Of a stretch of 64,000 bases of DNA, positions 1-8,165 are shown one piece after another (the stretch's first letter is position 1; every line of letters begins with the position of its first letter). Position numbers and translations under genes: made by a program. Under the pieces are notes generated by a model that worked only from the letters and a program-made list of their open reading frames with translations, did no database searches and had not been told where the DNA came from. Origin of the DNA: Planctomycetota bacterium (lineage in GTDB: Bacteria > Planctomycetota > UBA1135 > GCA-002686595); contig DUDB01000032.1 of the NCBI GenBank assembly GCA_012959525.1, forward strand, positions 1 to 64,000, written 5' to 3'.

Positions 1-158
1 ATGCTGCCGATAGTGAGCGCTATCGCGGCGCGAAACCAACGGGTTGGCATCGCCTGGTTCAGGCCCGCACTTTTGGCCTGCTGGACAGATTTTAAGGCCT
101 GTTTGGCCTCCTCTATGCCAGTTCCCTCTGTGTTGATGCCGCTGTGATTGCTGTCCAT
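1..158 (-). CDS. Partial membrane protein, N-terminus only
   Basis: Reading on the minus strand from an ATG at 158, the frame stays open to the window edge (52 codons visible). The start has a good ribosome site, GAAGAGGAC, seven bases upstream; an upstream in-frame ATG at 191 has none. The first ~35 residues are polar, with a short amphipathic stretch (IEEAKQALKSVQQAK), followed by PTRWFRAAIALTIGS, which looks like the beginning of a transmembrane helix after a basic anchor. The family cannot be recognised from this fragment; a small membrane protein with a cytoplasmic N-terminal helix is the simplest reading. Confidence 0.5.
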   Translation of the reverse strand, partial: MDSNHSGINTEGTGIEEAKQALKSVQQAKSAGLNQAMPTRWFRAAIALTIGS

Positions 159-237
159 GTTTGTCCTCTTCAGATAGGTTTTCTTCGCCATGAGGGGCCG
201 CGCGATGCTGCGTACCGAGAGGCAGGCTGAGCGCGGC

Positions 238-317
238 GTCACTTTCCACGATGGAAACTGTAGCCGTCACTTTCCATCGTGTCAAGTGATGGCTTTCCAA
301 AATGGAAAGTGATGGCT
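238..317. repeat. Palindromic repeat array, IS21-end-like or operator cluster
   Basis: Three copies of TTTCCA-N3-TGGAAA lie in a row: 243-257 (perfect), 271-285 (right arm TGTCAA, two mismatches) and 294-308 (perfect). AAGTGATGGCT is directly repeated at 284-294 and 307-317, and its near reverse complement precedes the second palindrome. The 23-28 base periodicity resembles the multiple terminal repeats of IS21-family elements, but no istA/istB gene or second end is visible. Alternatively these are operators for the minus-strand gene that begins at 158. The rest of 159-465 shows no gene. Confidence 0.4.
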
Positions 318-465
318 CTCAACCGCGGAGGATTGCGGCCAGGCCCCCGGAAACGGCCCTTTCTACCCGTTTCCCTCCGCGTCCAGCGGAACCGATTCGG
401 ACTCCCTGCGCGGGTTCCCCCTGTTCCTAGACGGCACGGGGATTTTGGCTACAGGGTCCGGCGCC

Positions 466-2679
466 CTAGTCCAACTCGTCGCTTAAGAGAGGGGCGCTCG
501 ACGCCCGATCCTTGGCACTTCCGGTCTGCTCCATCGGCCTATTCATGGCCGTAGGCGTCAAGCCGATATCGGTGAGCGGCTGGGCTCCCAGAGGACCCGA
601 GTGTATCGGGGCCGGCCGCATGGGCGTGGTCGCCTTGGCCGGCTCGATCAATCGCGTGGGTTCGGTGCTGCCGTATTCAGCAGTCAGTCCATGGATGGCC
701 GTCCGGGCCGACTCCGTTCTGGTCCAGAGACTCATGATGTGCGCCAGGACCTTGCGGTGCTCCATCAATTGGGAGACCACATCGTTGATGTGTCCCTCCA
801 GGGCCCCATCCCGCTCGCGCAGGGCTGTGCCCAACCCGCCCGCAGCGGCCAGCCCGTATTGGCCGATGACGTGACTGTGGATGGCCAAGATCGTCTCGGG
901 GAGAAAGCGTGACTTGAAGGTGTCCAGCTCGCGGCGGATCACGTCGCGTGCCTCGTTGCCGAGGCGCCGGGCCTTGATCTCCACGGGGATTCGCAAGGCC
1001 GGGTGATTGGCATCGCCAAGCAGGCGGCCGCGGATCTTGTCCAGACTGCGGAACAAGCACCAATCCCAGAACGTACGCCGCACGGGAATCATGGAGCTGT
1101 GCAACGGGCCGGGAATGTCCCGATGCTGAATGGCCGTACCGATTCTCCCCAGCGCGTCTTGGCCGATGGAAGAGAGGTCAACTTCCGCTGCATACATGTC
1201 GGCGGAGACGTCGCTGGGCAAGAGAATGCCTGCGGAGCCCGAGAGGACCTCTTCGTCGAGGGCCTTGCGTATGAACAGGCCTACTTCGACCTGGAATGAG
1301 CGCAGGGTGGTCAGGAGCTGCTCGTCCATCAGAGCCTGTAGGCTCGAGTCGTTGGAGAACCAGGCATCCACGGCCCGATCGAGACGCCGTTCGGTCTCCG
1401 CGCAGATCTGTTCGGTGCGGGCCCGGATGGCCGGCGCAAGCTTGCTCTCCAGCCCCGAGAAGGCTGCGCGCCAGTCGTAATCAAGCAGGCGTTGGGCTGC
1501 ATGCCGCCTGCGCTGCGCGTCCTGACGGCTACCCTCCAGTTCCTCCACACGAACCCGCAGCTCGGTCACCGAGTTGTGGTCGAGCAGGCGCAGGGTGTCG
1601 GACATGAGCGACTCAGCACGACGGAGGCTGTCCCCCAAGAAGGCGACCAGGTAGTCGGTGCTGTTCAGGTAGCCGGTGAGGTCGCCGAGGAAGGCATCGA
1701 AGTTGGCTTCACCGCGCGGAGTGCTGCGTCCCGGACCAGAACCGTCTCCAGCCTGCAGTCGCGCACTGGCCGCTTGGAGCAGGTCTACGGGGTAGATCTG
1801 CAGGCGCCCATCATCCAAGGCCTCCTTCAAAGGCGCGCTCATGGCCAGATTTTCGAAAGCCTCAATGATGCGTAGCGGGTCCTCTTGTTCGAGGCTTGGA
1901 ATCAACGTGCCGTTGGGGGAGAGGTCGCGCTTGCTCGAGTCCAGGTTGACGACGAGGAAGATGCGGTTGAAGAGCCCAAGCAACTCTTCGAACTCCTCGA
2001 AGACTTGCTCGAGGAACAGATTGTCCGACTTAACGATGAAGACAGCACAGCTCGCCGCATCGCGGAACTCGCGGGTCATCTGGTCGTAGCCGAACTTCAT
2101 TCGGCTGTAGAGACCGGGCGTATCCACCAGGACCGCTCCCGATTCGTGCAGATCGCCAGCCGGTATCCGAACGTCCACTTTGCGAATGGCGGCCGGGTAG
2201 TGTTCTGCGGGCTCAAAATTCTCACCCCGCTCCTCGGCAGAACGGATGCGCTCGGCGAGTTCCCCGTGCGCCCGGCCAATGTGCATGTAGAGCGCCGAGG
2301 GGTCCGTGAAGCGCTCTTTCTGCCCGTTGTAGCGCGTTACGTCGAACTGGCGTTCTTCGGCATGGGACAGGTAGACCATGCACGGATACGCGGGCAGGCT
2401 CGAGACCTCGCTCACGTAGGTGCTTGCCAGGGCGTTCATCAGGGTGGATTTGCCACTCTTGAGAGGGCCGAAAATCAGCACGTAGGCCTGCTGCTCTGCG
2501 ACCTTTTGCACCAGCACGTCCGTCTGGTGGCGCACCTCCAGGAGCTCCGTTCGGATCTCACGGCATGGTAGATCGGGCGATCCCTCAAGCAGTGCGCGGG
2601 AGGCTCCGTCCAGGGGCTCCAGTAGGGGCCGCACAATCGCGTCAAAGGACTCACAGAATTGGCTGAGGAGGGTTCTCAT
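466..2679 (-). CDS. Dynamin-like large GTPase
   Basis: A 737-residue protein of the bacterial dynamin-like family, GTPases that bind and remodel membranes or act in envelope stress. Visible motifs are a P-loop GPLKSGKS at residues 71-78 with the following TLMNAL, a G3 motif DTPG at 186-189, and VVNLDSSKRD near 242-251 in the G4 position. The remaining ~480 residues are helical and rich in charged residues with coiled-coil character, as expected for the stalk, and there is no signal peptide. The start at 2679 is chosen because GGTGAG lies just upstream and homology-like sequence begins there; the frame is open further upstream. The gene stands alone, divergent from rpiB, whereas many bacterial dynamins occur in pairs. 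Membrane remodelling is a family-level inference. Confidence 0.8.
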   Translation of the reverse strand: MRTLLSQFCESFDAIVRPLLEPLDGASRALLEGSPDLPCREIRTELLEVRHQTDVLVQKVAEQQAYVLIFGPLKSGKSTLMNALASTYVSEVSSLPAYPCMVYLSHAEERQFDVTRYNGQKERFTDPSALYMHIGRAHGELAERIRSAEERGENFEPAEHYPAAIRKVDVRIPAGDLHESGAVLVDTPGLYSRMKFGYDQMTREFRDAASCAVFIVKSDNLFLEQVFEEFEELLGLFNRIFLVVNLDSSKRDLSPNGTLIPSLEQEDPLRIIEAFENLAMSAPLKEALDDGRLQIYPVDLLQAASARLQAGDGSGPGRSTPRGEANFDAFLGDLTGYLNSTDYLVAFLGDSLRRAESLMSDTLRLLDHNSVTELRVRVEELEGSRQDAQRRRHAAQRLLDYDWRAAFSGLESKLAPAIRARTEQICAETERRLDRAVDAWFSNDSSLQALMDEQLLTTLRSFQVEVGLFIRKALDEEVLSGSAGILLPSDVSADMYAAEVDLSSIGQDALGRIGTAIQHRDIPGPLHSSMIPVRRTFWDWCLFRSLDKIRGRLLGDANHPALRIPVEIKARRLGNEARDVIRRELDTFKSRFLPETILAIHSHVIGQYGLAAAGGLGTALRERDGALEGHINDVVSQLMEHRKVLAHIMSLWTRTESARTAIHGLTAEYGSTEPTRLIEPAKATTPMRPAPIHSGPLGAQPLTDIGLTPTAMNRPMEQTGSAKDRASSAPLLSDELD

Positions 2680-2816
2680 GGTGCTCACCGGGGCGCGCTG
2701 GGAAGGTGGAACGGGCCACGGGCCATCCTCGGGTTCCCGGGTTGCGGGCTCAAGGAGAATCGGCCACCAATGGGTAATCCCAGGCCCCAATCACTCGGCC
2801 CCATTCTCGAACTCTC

Positions 2817-2825
2817 TGCTAGACT
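2817..2825 (+). promoter_or_regulatory. Extended -10 promoter element before rpiB
   Basis: TGCTAGACT matches an extended -10 (TGn-TAnnnT) and ends ten bases before the ATG at 2836. No convincing -35 is present. The implied transcript would have a leader of only a few bases. Confidence 0.35.
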
Positions 2826-2835
2826 CGCATGCGTC

Positions 2836-3669
2836 ATGGAGACGGAACACGATGGAATCCGCGCCATCGCCCGCCGTGCCGCAGGCCGTGTACGAGCCGC
2901 TGGGGAAGCGCCCCTAGCTCCCACCCCTGGGATTCACGTGCAGGTGCGATCGGGCGCAGGGCCGCAGGGGGCCGATCGAGGGAACACCAAGCGTCCGCTC
3001 GTGGAGGCTGATTGCCTCGACAAGCTGTCGGATGGGGGATCCCTGGCCGTGCCTGAGGGGGCGCAAGTGACGCCCCTCGCCCGGGAAGAGGCCTTCCGCA
3101 GGGATATCGAGTTGATCCCGGCCAAGCCCCGGCACCACCCCCTGACCGGCTCACGGGCTACTATGGCATCCGGCCGTGCTCCTGAAGGTGCCCCCAAGCA
3201 GGGCCGCACCGTGGCCGTCGGTTCCGACCACGGGGGATTCTCGCTCAAGGGCGAGGTGCTGGGCTTCCTGGCCGATCTCGGCTACCCCTCTCGAGACATG
3301 GGAACTTGCAGCGATGACCCCTGTGACTACCCCGACTTCGCTGCGGCAGTGGCCCGTGAGGTGAGCGAGGGGCGAGCCCAGGTGGGTATCGTGATTGATG
3401 GAGCAGGAATCGGCTCGGCCATGGCCGCAGGTAAGGTCTTTGGCGTCCTCGCAGCCAACTGCTGGAATCAAGCCAGCGCCCTCAACGCACGGACCCACAA
3501 CCACGCCAACCTGCTCACCTTGGGGGCTGGCCACCTGGACTCGGCTCTCGCCCGCGAGATCGTTGAGACCTTCCTCAAGACCCCCACAGGTCCCGGTCGC
3601 CACGCGAGCCGGGTCAAGAAAATCCAAGCTTTGGACCTCCCGCGCCCTTCAATTGGACACCCCTCGTGA
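2836..3669 (+). CDS. rpiB: RpiB/LacAB-family sugar-phosphate isomerase with N-terminal extension
   Basis: Ribose-5-phosphate isomerase B fold, interconverting ribose-5-P and ribulose-5-P or a related sugar phosphate. The catalytic domain starts near residue 124 ([16 protein letters not shown]) and contains CDYPDFA, a [17 protein letters not shown] loop and [13 protein letters not shown]. In the E. coli enzyme the loop carries the catalytic cysteine; here that position is Asp188. About 120 residues precede the domain: an amphipathic N-terminal helix ([17 protein letters not shown]) and a [16 protein letters not shown] segment, a motif style that recurs in microcompartment-associated enzymes. 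The total of 277 residues compares with about 150 for ordinary RpiB. The stop codon overlaps the deoC start (TGATG), so the two are translationally coupled. The isomerase fold is secure; the exact substrate is not. Confidence 0.85.
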   Translation: METEHDGIRAIARRAAGRVRAAGEAPLAPTPGIHVQVRSGAGPQGADRGNTKRPLVEADCLDKLSDGGSLAVPEGAQVTPLAREEAFRRDIELIPAKPRHHPLTGSRATMASGRAPEGAPKQGRTVAVGSDHGGFSLKGEVLGFLADLGYPSRDMGTCSDDPCDYPDFAAAVAREVSEGRAQVGIVIDGAGIGSAMAAGKVFGVLAANCWNQASALNARTHNHANLLTLGAGHLDSALAREIVETFLKTPTGPGRHASRVKKIQALDLPRPSIGHPS

Positions 3670-4535
3670 TGACTCGCCTTTTCGATCCTGACCGCCTAGA
3701 AGACCTACTGACTGAAATTGGCCACCAAGTTGTGGCCAGTGGCCTGACAACGGAGGAGGCCTCCGAGCGTCTGGGCTGCTCCACCCTGACCGTTCAGCTG
3801 TGCCATGAGAATCTGACCCCCATGGTCTCTGCGGGTGCCTGCAGGATTGGGGGCTGTGGAGCAGACCCCACCGAGGTCGGGAATCTGGCGAGTTACTTCG
3901 ACCACACCATTCTCAAGCCCGATGCCACGGTCGAGGAAGTGGACTCCCTGTGCGCCGAGGCCATCACCTACGGCTTTGCCTCCGTGTGCGTCAACGGGTG
4001 CTGGGTCAGCCGCTGCGCCGAGGTGCTTTCGGGCAGCGAGGTGCTGGTTTGTGCGGTGATCGGATTCCCCCTGGGAGCGACCGTGACGGAGGCCAAAGTC
4101 TTCGAGACCCAGCGCTTGGTGGAGGACGGAGCCTGCGAGATCGATATGGTGATCAATGTTGGCGCCCTCAAGGGGTGCGATGATTCCTACGTGCAGGGTG
4201 ACATTGCAGCCGTGGCCCAGGCTTGCCACCGTTATGGCGCCCGCCTGAAGGTGATTCTGGAGACGTGCCTCCTGACGAACGAGGAGATCGAGCGCGGCTC
4301 ACGCCTCGCCAAGGCCGCCGGTGCAGACTTCGTGAAGACCTCCACAGGCTTCTCCACGGGGGGGGCTACGCCCGAGCACGTGGCCCTCATGCGAAAGACC
4401 GTGGGCCCGGTGCTGGGGGTGAAGGCCTCGGGTGGGGTCAGCGACCATGCGACCGCCCAGGCCATGATCGAGGCCGGCGCCAGCCGCATCGGGGCCTCGG
4501 CCTCAGTGGCCATCGTGCGCGCGGACGCCAGCTAA
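3669..4535 (+). CDS. deoC: Deoxyribose-phosphate aldolase with N-terminal extension
   Basis: Class I aldolase (DERA) cleaving 2-deoxyribose-5-phosphate to glyceraldehyde-3-phosphate and acetaldehyde. The Schiff-base lysine is Lys223 (FVKTSTGF), with partners Asp159 (EIDMVIN) and Lys252 (VKASGG), and [11 protein letters not shown] opens the barrel at residue 78. The first ~75 residues are extra compared with E. coli DeoC: an amphipathic helix ([18 protein letters not shown]) resembling microcompartment encapsulation peptides, a helical segment [12 protein letters not shown] and a Cys-containing linker. ATG at 3669 overlaps the rpiB stop by one base; GTG at 3666 is a possible alternative. The pairing of RpiB and DERA matches the enzyme content reported for sugar-phosphate-utilising (SPU) microcompartment loci, but no shell gene is in this window. 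Confidence 0.9.
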   Translation: MTRLFDPDRLEDLLTEIGHQVVASGLTTEEASERLGCSTLTVQLCHENLTPMVSAGACRIGGCGADPTEVGNLASYFDHTILKPDATVEEVDSLCAEAITYGFASVCVNGCWVSRCAEVLSGSEVLVCAVIGFPLGATVTEAKVFETQRLVEDGACEIDMVINVGALKGCDDSYVQGDIAAVAQACHRYGARLKVILETCLLTNEEIERGSRLAKAAGADFVKTSTGFSTGGATPEHVALMRKTVGPVLGVKASGGVSDHATAQAMIEAGASRIGASASVAIVRADAS

Positions 4536-4550
4536 GCTGGACGCGTACTG

Positions 4551-6485
4551 TCAGCGGTTCAGCCAGATCGTGCCATCGGAGTGGAGTGAGCACTGGCCCC
4601 CGTACCACTCCTCGGGAGCGAATCCGGGCGCATGAACGGTCAGGGTCTGCGGGTCCCTCCCACGTATGGAGACCCTGCCGTCCAGGTCGGTTATGCCGAC
4701 CACGTTGCCCTGGGAGTCCAGGAACTCTGCCCCGGAGACGGGGTTTCTGTCGGGGCCTCGAACCACGAGATCGTCCCCAAAACCGCGTTCCAGTTGCACC
4801 CGCACCAGCGTTTTTGCGCCCCCATCCGCGGTCAGGGTCAGGGGCTGTCGGGTCATCTTGTAGCCGGGCAGGCTGGCGGTCAGCCACACGTCTGGATGCC
4901 GATAGTACTCCACGGCCACGAGGCCATCGTCTCCCCCATAGGAAGCCCAGTTCACGATCCGCTCCCCACCGGGGGCCGGGCGATAGAGCGTGACCATGGC
5001 CTCGCCTTCAGGATCCACCACGCGAGCGCCTGTGTGGGCGTCCAGCAATTCCACAACGGTCTCGCCGGCCGGCGGGGTCCCCAGGCGCCGGAATTCCAGA
5101 TCGCGCGTGCCGATGGGGACGTGCACCAACCTGGGCGAGAAGCGGGAGGCGAAGACACCAGCCCTGGGCCGCACGCTGACGAAGGCACGGGAAAGGGAAT
5201 CCAGCTCTTTGGGGTCCATCGAGCCTGCGGGGACCTGAAACGAAAAGCGGCCTTCCTCCGAAGTGTGCACCCAGCGCGTGAGCCCTCCGGCTACGGAGAC
5301 GCCCAGCCTTGCTGCGATCACCGGCTTTCCCTCTTCGTCGATCAGTCTGCCACCTACCACGAACAAGGAGTCGGGCGTGGCAGGGAGGGTCAATTCCAGT
5401 GTCCTCCTTTCCGAGTGTTGCAGGTGGAACTTGGATGTGGGGAGGTTGCCTCCCCCCCCGGGAGGGGAGGCCCGCAGGACGTAATCGCCGGCGGCGAGGT
5501 TCTCGAAGCGCGCGAGGCCTCCGGAGTCCACCGCTCGGGCCATAACGAACTGTGGGCCGTTCAAAAACAACTCCACCCCGGTCACGGGCTCGCCGTTGGG
5601 CCCGACAGCCTCCACCAGCAGGGCGCCGGCTTGATAGCAGCGGAGGACGAGTTGTTGCGGGACGATCGGGACCTGGAATTGGAGGGGATCCGCCAAGAGG
5701 CCGTCTTCGCGCCTTCGCAGGGAGAGAGTGCCGTCAAGCACGGCGTCGGACTCATAAAGGGGTTCGGCGACCTCGCCGCGTTCATCGGTCTCCAGTTGCC
5801 TGAATTCCTGCTGCACTTCACCTCCGACGGTGCTTGAAAGACACAACCAGAGTCTGGCTTCGGGCAGGGGTTCCCCGGTCGGCTTGAGGACCTTGACCGG
5901 GAGCACCCCAAGGGCCCGTTCGGCGGTCAGTTCGTGGGGCGCCTCGGGGCCCAATTCACGTGCCGCACAGGCCATGGGAAGCAACCGCATGGGCAGTGCA
6001 GCAATCCCCGTCACAGGATCCGGGCCGGGCTCGTGCTCGAAGAGGAGAAGGTCATCCACGTCCACGGGGACTTCGTCGGGGACGGCGGCCAGGCCGTCGG
6101 GGCCGGTGACCGTCAACCAGGTCCTGCCGGCCTGCTCGGCCAGAGTCAGCCGGATGCGAACGTCTGGCAATGGCTGCCCGCCCAGGCTCCTCACGGAGAG
6201 CATCCGCTTGGGCTCCGCTGGGGGGCAAGGAAGGGGCGTCGACGGGACGACTGAGTCTGCGATACGGGCGCTGCGCTGGTCAGGCGGTAGCAGATGGTTC
6301 TCGCTCCCCTGCCGCGCAGCCGGGGGTGGAGTGGCAGGGGGGCTGTTCTCGGCAGAGGTTGACACCCGCCGGGCCGGGACAATCTCCTTGCCGTGGGTGG
6401 AGAACAGGCCCCAACCGGCCGCGCAAAGGGCGAGGATGGTGAGCAGGGCGGTCGTAGGGGGGGGCAGACGCCGGATTCTTGCCAT
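4551..6485 (-). CDS. Membrane-anchored carboxypeptidase-regulatory-like repeat protein
   Basis: A 644-residue protein with a hydrophobic N-terminal segment (LLTILALCAAGWGLF, residues ~14-28) acting as signal or anchor, then a low-complexity Pro/Ser region and several beta-sandwich repeats of the carboxypeptidase-regulatory-like (CarboxypepD_reg / MSRAMP-type) sort. Repeat signatures such as GQPLPDVRIRL, GEPLPEARLWL, GEPVTGVELFL, GKPVIAARLGV and NPVSGAEFLDSQG recur about every 90-110 residues. Such domains give extracellular scaffolds rather than enzymes; no catalytic motif is apparent. GGAGAG lies nine bases before the ATG at 6485, supporting the start. The gene is convergent with deoC, 15 bases away. 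Function is unknown. Confidence 0.7.
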   Translation of the reverse strand: MARIRRLPPPTTALLTILALCAAGWGLFSTHGKEIVPARRVSTSAENSPPATPPPAARQGSENHLLPPDQRSARIADSVVPSTPLPCPPAEPKRMLSVRSLGGQPLPDVRIRLTLAEQAGRTWLTVTGPDGLAAVPDEVPVDVDDLLLFEHEPGPDPVTGIAALPMRLLPMACAARELGPEAPHELTAERALGVLPVKVLKPTGEPLPEARLWLCLSSTVGGEVQQEFRQLETDERGEVAEPLYESDAVLDGTLSLRRREDGLLADPLQFQVPIVPQQLVLRCYQAGALLVEAVGPNGEPVTGVELFLNGPQFVMARAVDSGGLARFENLAAGDYVLRASPPGGGGNLPTSKFHLQHSERRTLELTLPATPDSLFVVGGRLIDEEGKPVIAARLGVSVAGGLTRWVHTSEEGRFSFQVPAGSMDPKELDSLSRAFVSVRPRAGVFASRFSPRLVHVPIGTRDLEFRRLGTPPAGETVVELLDAHTGARVVDPEGEAMVTLYRPAPGGERIVNWASYGGDDGLVAVEYYRHPDVWLTASLPGYKMTRQPLTLTADGGAKTLVRVQLERGFGDDLVVRGPDRNPVSGAEFLDSQGNVVGITDLDGRVSIRGRDPQTLTVHAPGFAPEEWYGGQCSLHSDGTIWLNR

Positions 6486-6828
6486 AGCGGACTCTCTCCG
6501 ATCGTCAGGGGCAACGATCTGGGGGGGTGCCTTTAGCCCCGGGTGAAGTCGGTGTGGGCCTTCGGGCCGGTTCTTTCTCGCTGACCCCCCGTGGGATGGG
6601 TGAGCGGATCAAACCTTGGCCAGGGCCCGACCGGGGCTGGGGTGTGCGTGACGATGGACTCTCGCGGGGTCGCTGGTCATCGAACCGTGGTCGAGACGAG
6701 CCCAGGCCTCGAGCGCCGTGTTTCGCGGGGAATGAGCGTCAGGTCCGGTGAGCCCCCCGACTTAGCTTCCGTGGGCCTGAAGCCCCCCCCTGTCACCCCC
6801 GGAGACCGTTGTTCTCCACCCACCCGGA

Positions 6829-7023
6829 CTACTGCAATGAACCGACTCCAACCCCTGCTCGCCCGGACAACTGGTTCTCGGCGGGATACCAGGCCAGCAG
6901 CTCCTCTTTCGAGCGTCCGTCGAGGAGCGCGATCTCGAGCTGACGCTGTCGGGAGCTCTCGGGGCACAGCGGACAGACGAAGGCGGCGCCCCTCGCGGGT
7001 GCCGCCTTCCGACGTCCCTGTGG
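6829..7023 (-). pseudogene. Possible gene remnant with CxxC motif
   Basis: A minus-strand frame of 64 codons bounded by stops and without a start codon reads like real protein in its middle: FVCPLCPESSRQRQLEIALL followed by DGRSKEELLAWYPAE. The CPLC motif, a helix, then G-x-S-x-E-E-L-x-x-W is loosely reminiscent of the CcmH/CycL arrangement, but the similarity is weak and the fragment is short. It could be a decayed gene or chance. The hairpin at 6979-7009 lies inside it. Confidence 0.2.
6979..7009 (-). terminator. Hairpin downstream of yjbQ
   Basis: GAAGGCGGC and GCCGCCTTC form a perfect nine-base stem around a 13-base loop, 70 bases past the yjbQ stop. On the minus strand it is followed only by a weak T-rich stretch, so it may be an intrinsic terminator of poor quality or a 3'-end stabilising hairpin. 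Confidence 0.4.
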
Positions 7024-7078
7024 TCATCCGTATGAACAGCGGGGAGTCCCCGTGAGCGACTCCGAGGGGCCTGCGGGG

Positions 7079-7498
7079 CTACTCGCCCAGAACGTGCACA
7101 ACCAAGATGCGTGTGTGCGCCACGTCCCGGTGCTCGAGCAGGTAGATGCCCTGGTAGCTGCCCAGCATGAGATTCCCGTCCGCAACGGGGATGGTCTCAG
7201 AGGTCTGGGTAATGGCCGAGCGCAGATGGGAGGGCATGTCATCAGGGCCTTCGGCGGTGTGGCTGTAGCGCTGATCGCCATCCGGGGCAAGGCGCTCCAG
7301 CCATGCCAAGAGATCCGCGGCCGCCGTGGGATCTGCATTCTCCTGGATCACCAGGCTCGCCGAGGTGTGCATGCAGTAGACCGTGCAGAGGCCCATGGCC
7401 AGGCCCGAACGCTCCACTACCGACCCCACTTCGTCGCTGATCTCGTAGATGCCGCGGCCGTTGGTAGCGACACGGAGCTCCTCCTGATGCTGCCTCAT
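7079..7498 (-). CDS. yjbQ: YjbQ/UPF0047 family protein
   Basis: A 139-residue cytoplasmic protein of the UPF0047 (YjbQ) family. Members have a conserved metal-binding core and weak thiamine-phosphate synthase activity has been reported for some; the true role is unsettled. Diagnostic segments are CTVYCMHTSASLVIQE, ENADPTAAADLLAWL, a HTAEGPDDMPSHLRSA block containing the conserved His and Asp residues, and LGSYQGIYLLEHRD followed by RILVVHVLGE at the C-terminus. The length is typical. There is no clear Shine-Dalgarno sequence; TAGGAT ends exactly six bases before the ATG, consistent with a leaderless transcript. The gene is monocistronic, with a hairpin downstream. Confidence 0.9.
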   Translation of the reverse strand: MRQHQEELRVATNGRGIYEISDEVGSVVERSGLAMGLCTVYCMHTSASLVIQENADPTAAADLLAWLERLAPDGDQRYSHTAEGPDDMPSHLRSAITQTSETIPVADGNLMLGSYQGIYLLEHRDVAHTRILVVHVLGE

Positions 7499-7504
7499 GG
7501 GAGC

Positions 7505-7510
7505 ATCCTA
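7505..7510 (-). promoter_or_regulatory. Candidate leaderless -10 element of yjbQ
   Basis: TAGGAT on the minus strand, followed by GCTCCC and then the ATG. The six-base spacing places the expected transcription start at the start codon. No clear -35 is seen. Confidence 0.4.
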
Positions 7511-7667
7511 GCCACACCCCGGCCTGGAAGCTCGTAGAGAGTTTGTCTATTAACCCCCATATAGAGCTAATTTAACCTGCACTTATTGCGGCGCCTAAAG
7601 AGGGCGTAATGTGGATGGACCGGCTATATGGCTTTTAACGACCATATATGATATAGTTAAGGCCCAG
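7511..7667. other. AT-rich intergenic island
   Basis: The stretch from about 7535 to 7675 is markedly AT-rich against its GC-rich surroundings and contains several overlapping near-palindromic ATAT cores: CCCCATATAGAG, GGCTATATGG and CCATATATGATATAG. No coding frame is convincing. It may be a regulatory region, a binding site for an AT-hook or nucleoid protein, or foreign DNA. Confidence 0.4.
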
Positions 7668-8165
7668 TTATGGCAATGTTGTGAGCAGGTTCCACGCAAG
7701 CAGGTGCTCTGCGATCATGAACTCGTCATCGGCACGATTCACGTTGTGGTCGCCCAGGTTGGTGCGCTTGGCATCAATGCCTCGCACCCGTTGGGCCATG
7801 TGAACTACGGCAACCACGTCCAGCACGCGGTCTTTCAATGGCCGGCCATCAGGTCCCTGGAAGACGAAATCGGCCACCCCTTGCCGGAGGGTGGCCTTGT
7901 CCATTTCCAGCGGTCCACTGGGGCTCACCGAGCGCACCCTAAAGGGGCGGCGCCCAGGGACCCAGGCAGGCCGGGAGCACAGACCCTTAAGTAGGGTGCC
8001 ATCGTGTGAACACAGTAGGAACTCGGCGACCTTCGCTCGGCGAGTGGAAAGGTCCTGGCGCTCCTGAAACACCAGCTCATTCCGTCCCAAATCGAGATTC
8101 AGCAGGCAGTTACGCCAGTAGATAGGGTCGAGAAGCAGGGGGTGAACGGACGGACGGAGGTGCAT
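7668..8165 (-). CDS. Hypothetical protein
   Basis: A 165-residue frame with codon choice and composition typical of a real gene, starting at ATG 8165 (the frame extends four codons up to a TTG). The family is not recognised. The protein is soluble with no signal peptide. It contains an N-terminal YWRNCLLNLDLGRNELVF segment, a central beta-rich part (RRPFRVRSVSPSGPLEMDKA), a VADFVFQGPDGRPLKDRVLDV stretch, and a C-terminal helix DDEFMIAEHLLAWNLL. A complementary plus-strand frame (7611-7994) also exists but its composition is less protein-like. No Shine-Dalgarno sequence is obvious. Confidence 0.45.
   Translation of the reverse strand: MHLRPSVHPLLLDPIYWRNCLLNLDLGRNELVFQERQDLSTRRAKVAEFLLCSHDGTLLKGLCSRPAWVPGRRPFRVRSVSPSGPLEMDKATLRQGVADFVFQGPDGRPLKDRVLDVVAVVHMAQRVRGIDAKRTNLGDHNVNRADDEFMIAEHLLAWNLLTTLP

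Larger units (their letters stand above)
6486..7078. other. 593-base intergenic region
   Basis: No intact gene is convincing here on either strand; frames are Arg/Pro-rich and lack protein-like composition. The region holds one hairpin (6979-7009) downstream of yjbQ and one start-less minus-strand frame that reads like a protein fragment (6829-7023), described separately. The promoter of the minus-strand gene beginning at 6485 should also lie here. Confidence 0.5.

Noticed and set aside
2659..2835. Upstream extension of the rpiB frame
   Set aside because: It overlaps the divergent dynamin gene's start region and its sequence is not protein-like; ATG 2836 follows a good -10 element.
6591..7055. 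154-codon plus-strand frame
   Set aside because: Arg/Pro/Ser-rich composition typical of a shadow frame in GC-rich DNA; no ribosome site or family.
7611..7994. 127-codon plus-strand frame
   Set aside because: It is complementary to the better-composed minus-strand frame 7668-8165 and lacks a recognisable start context or family.
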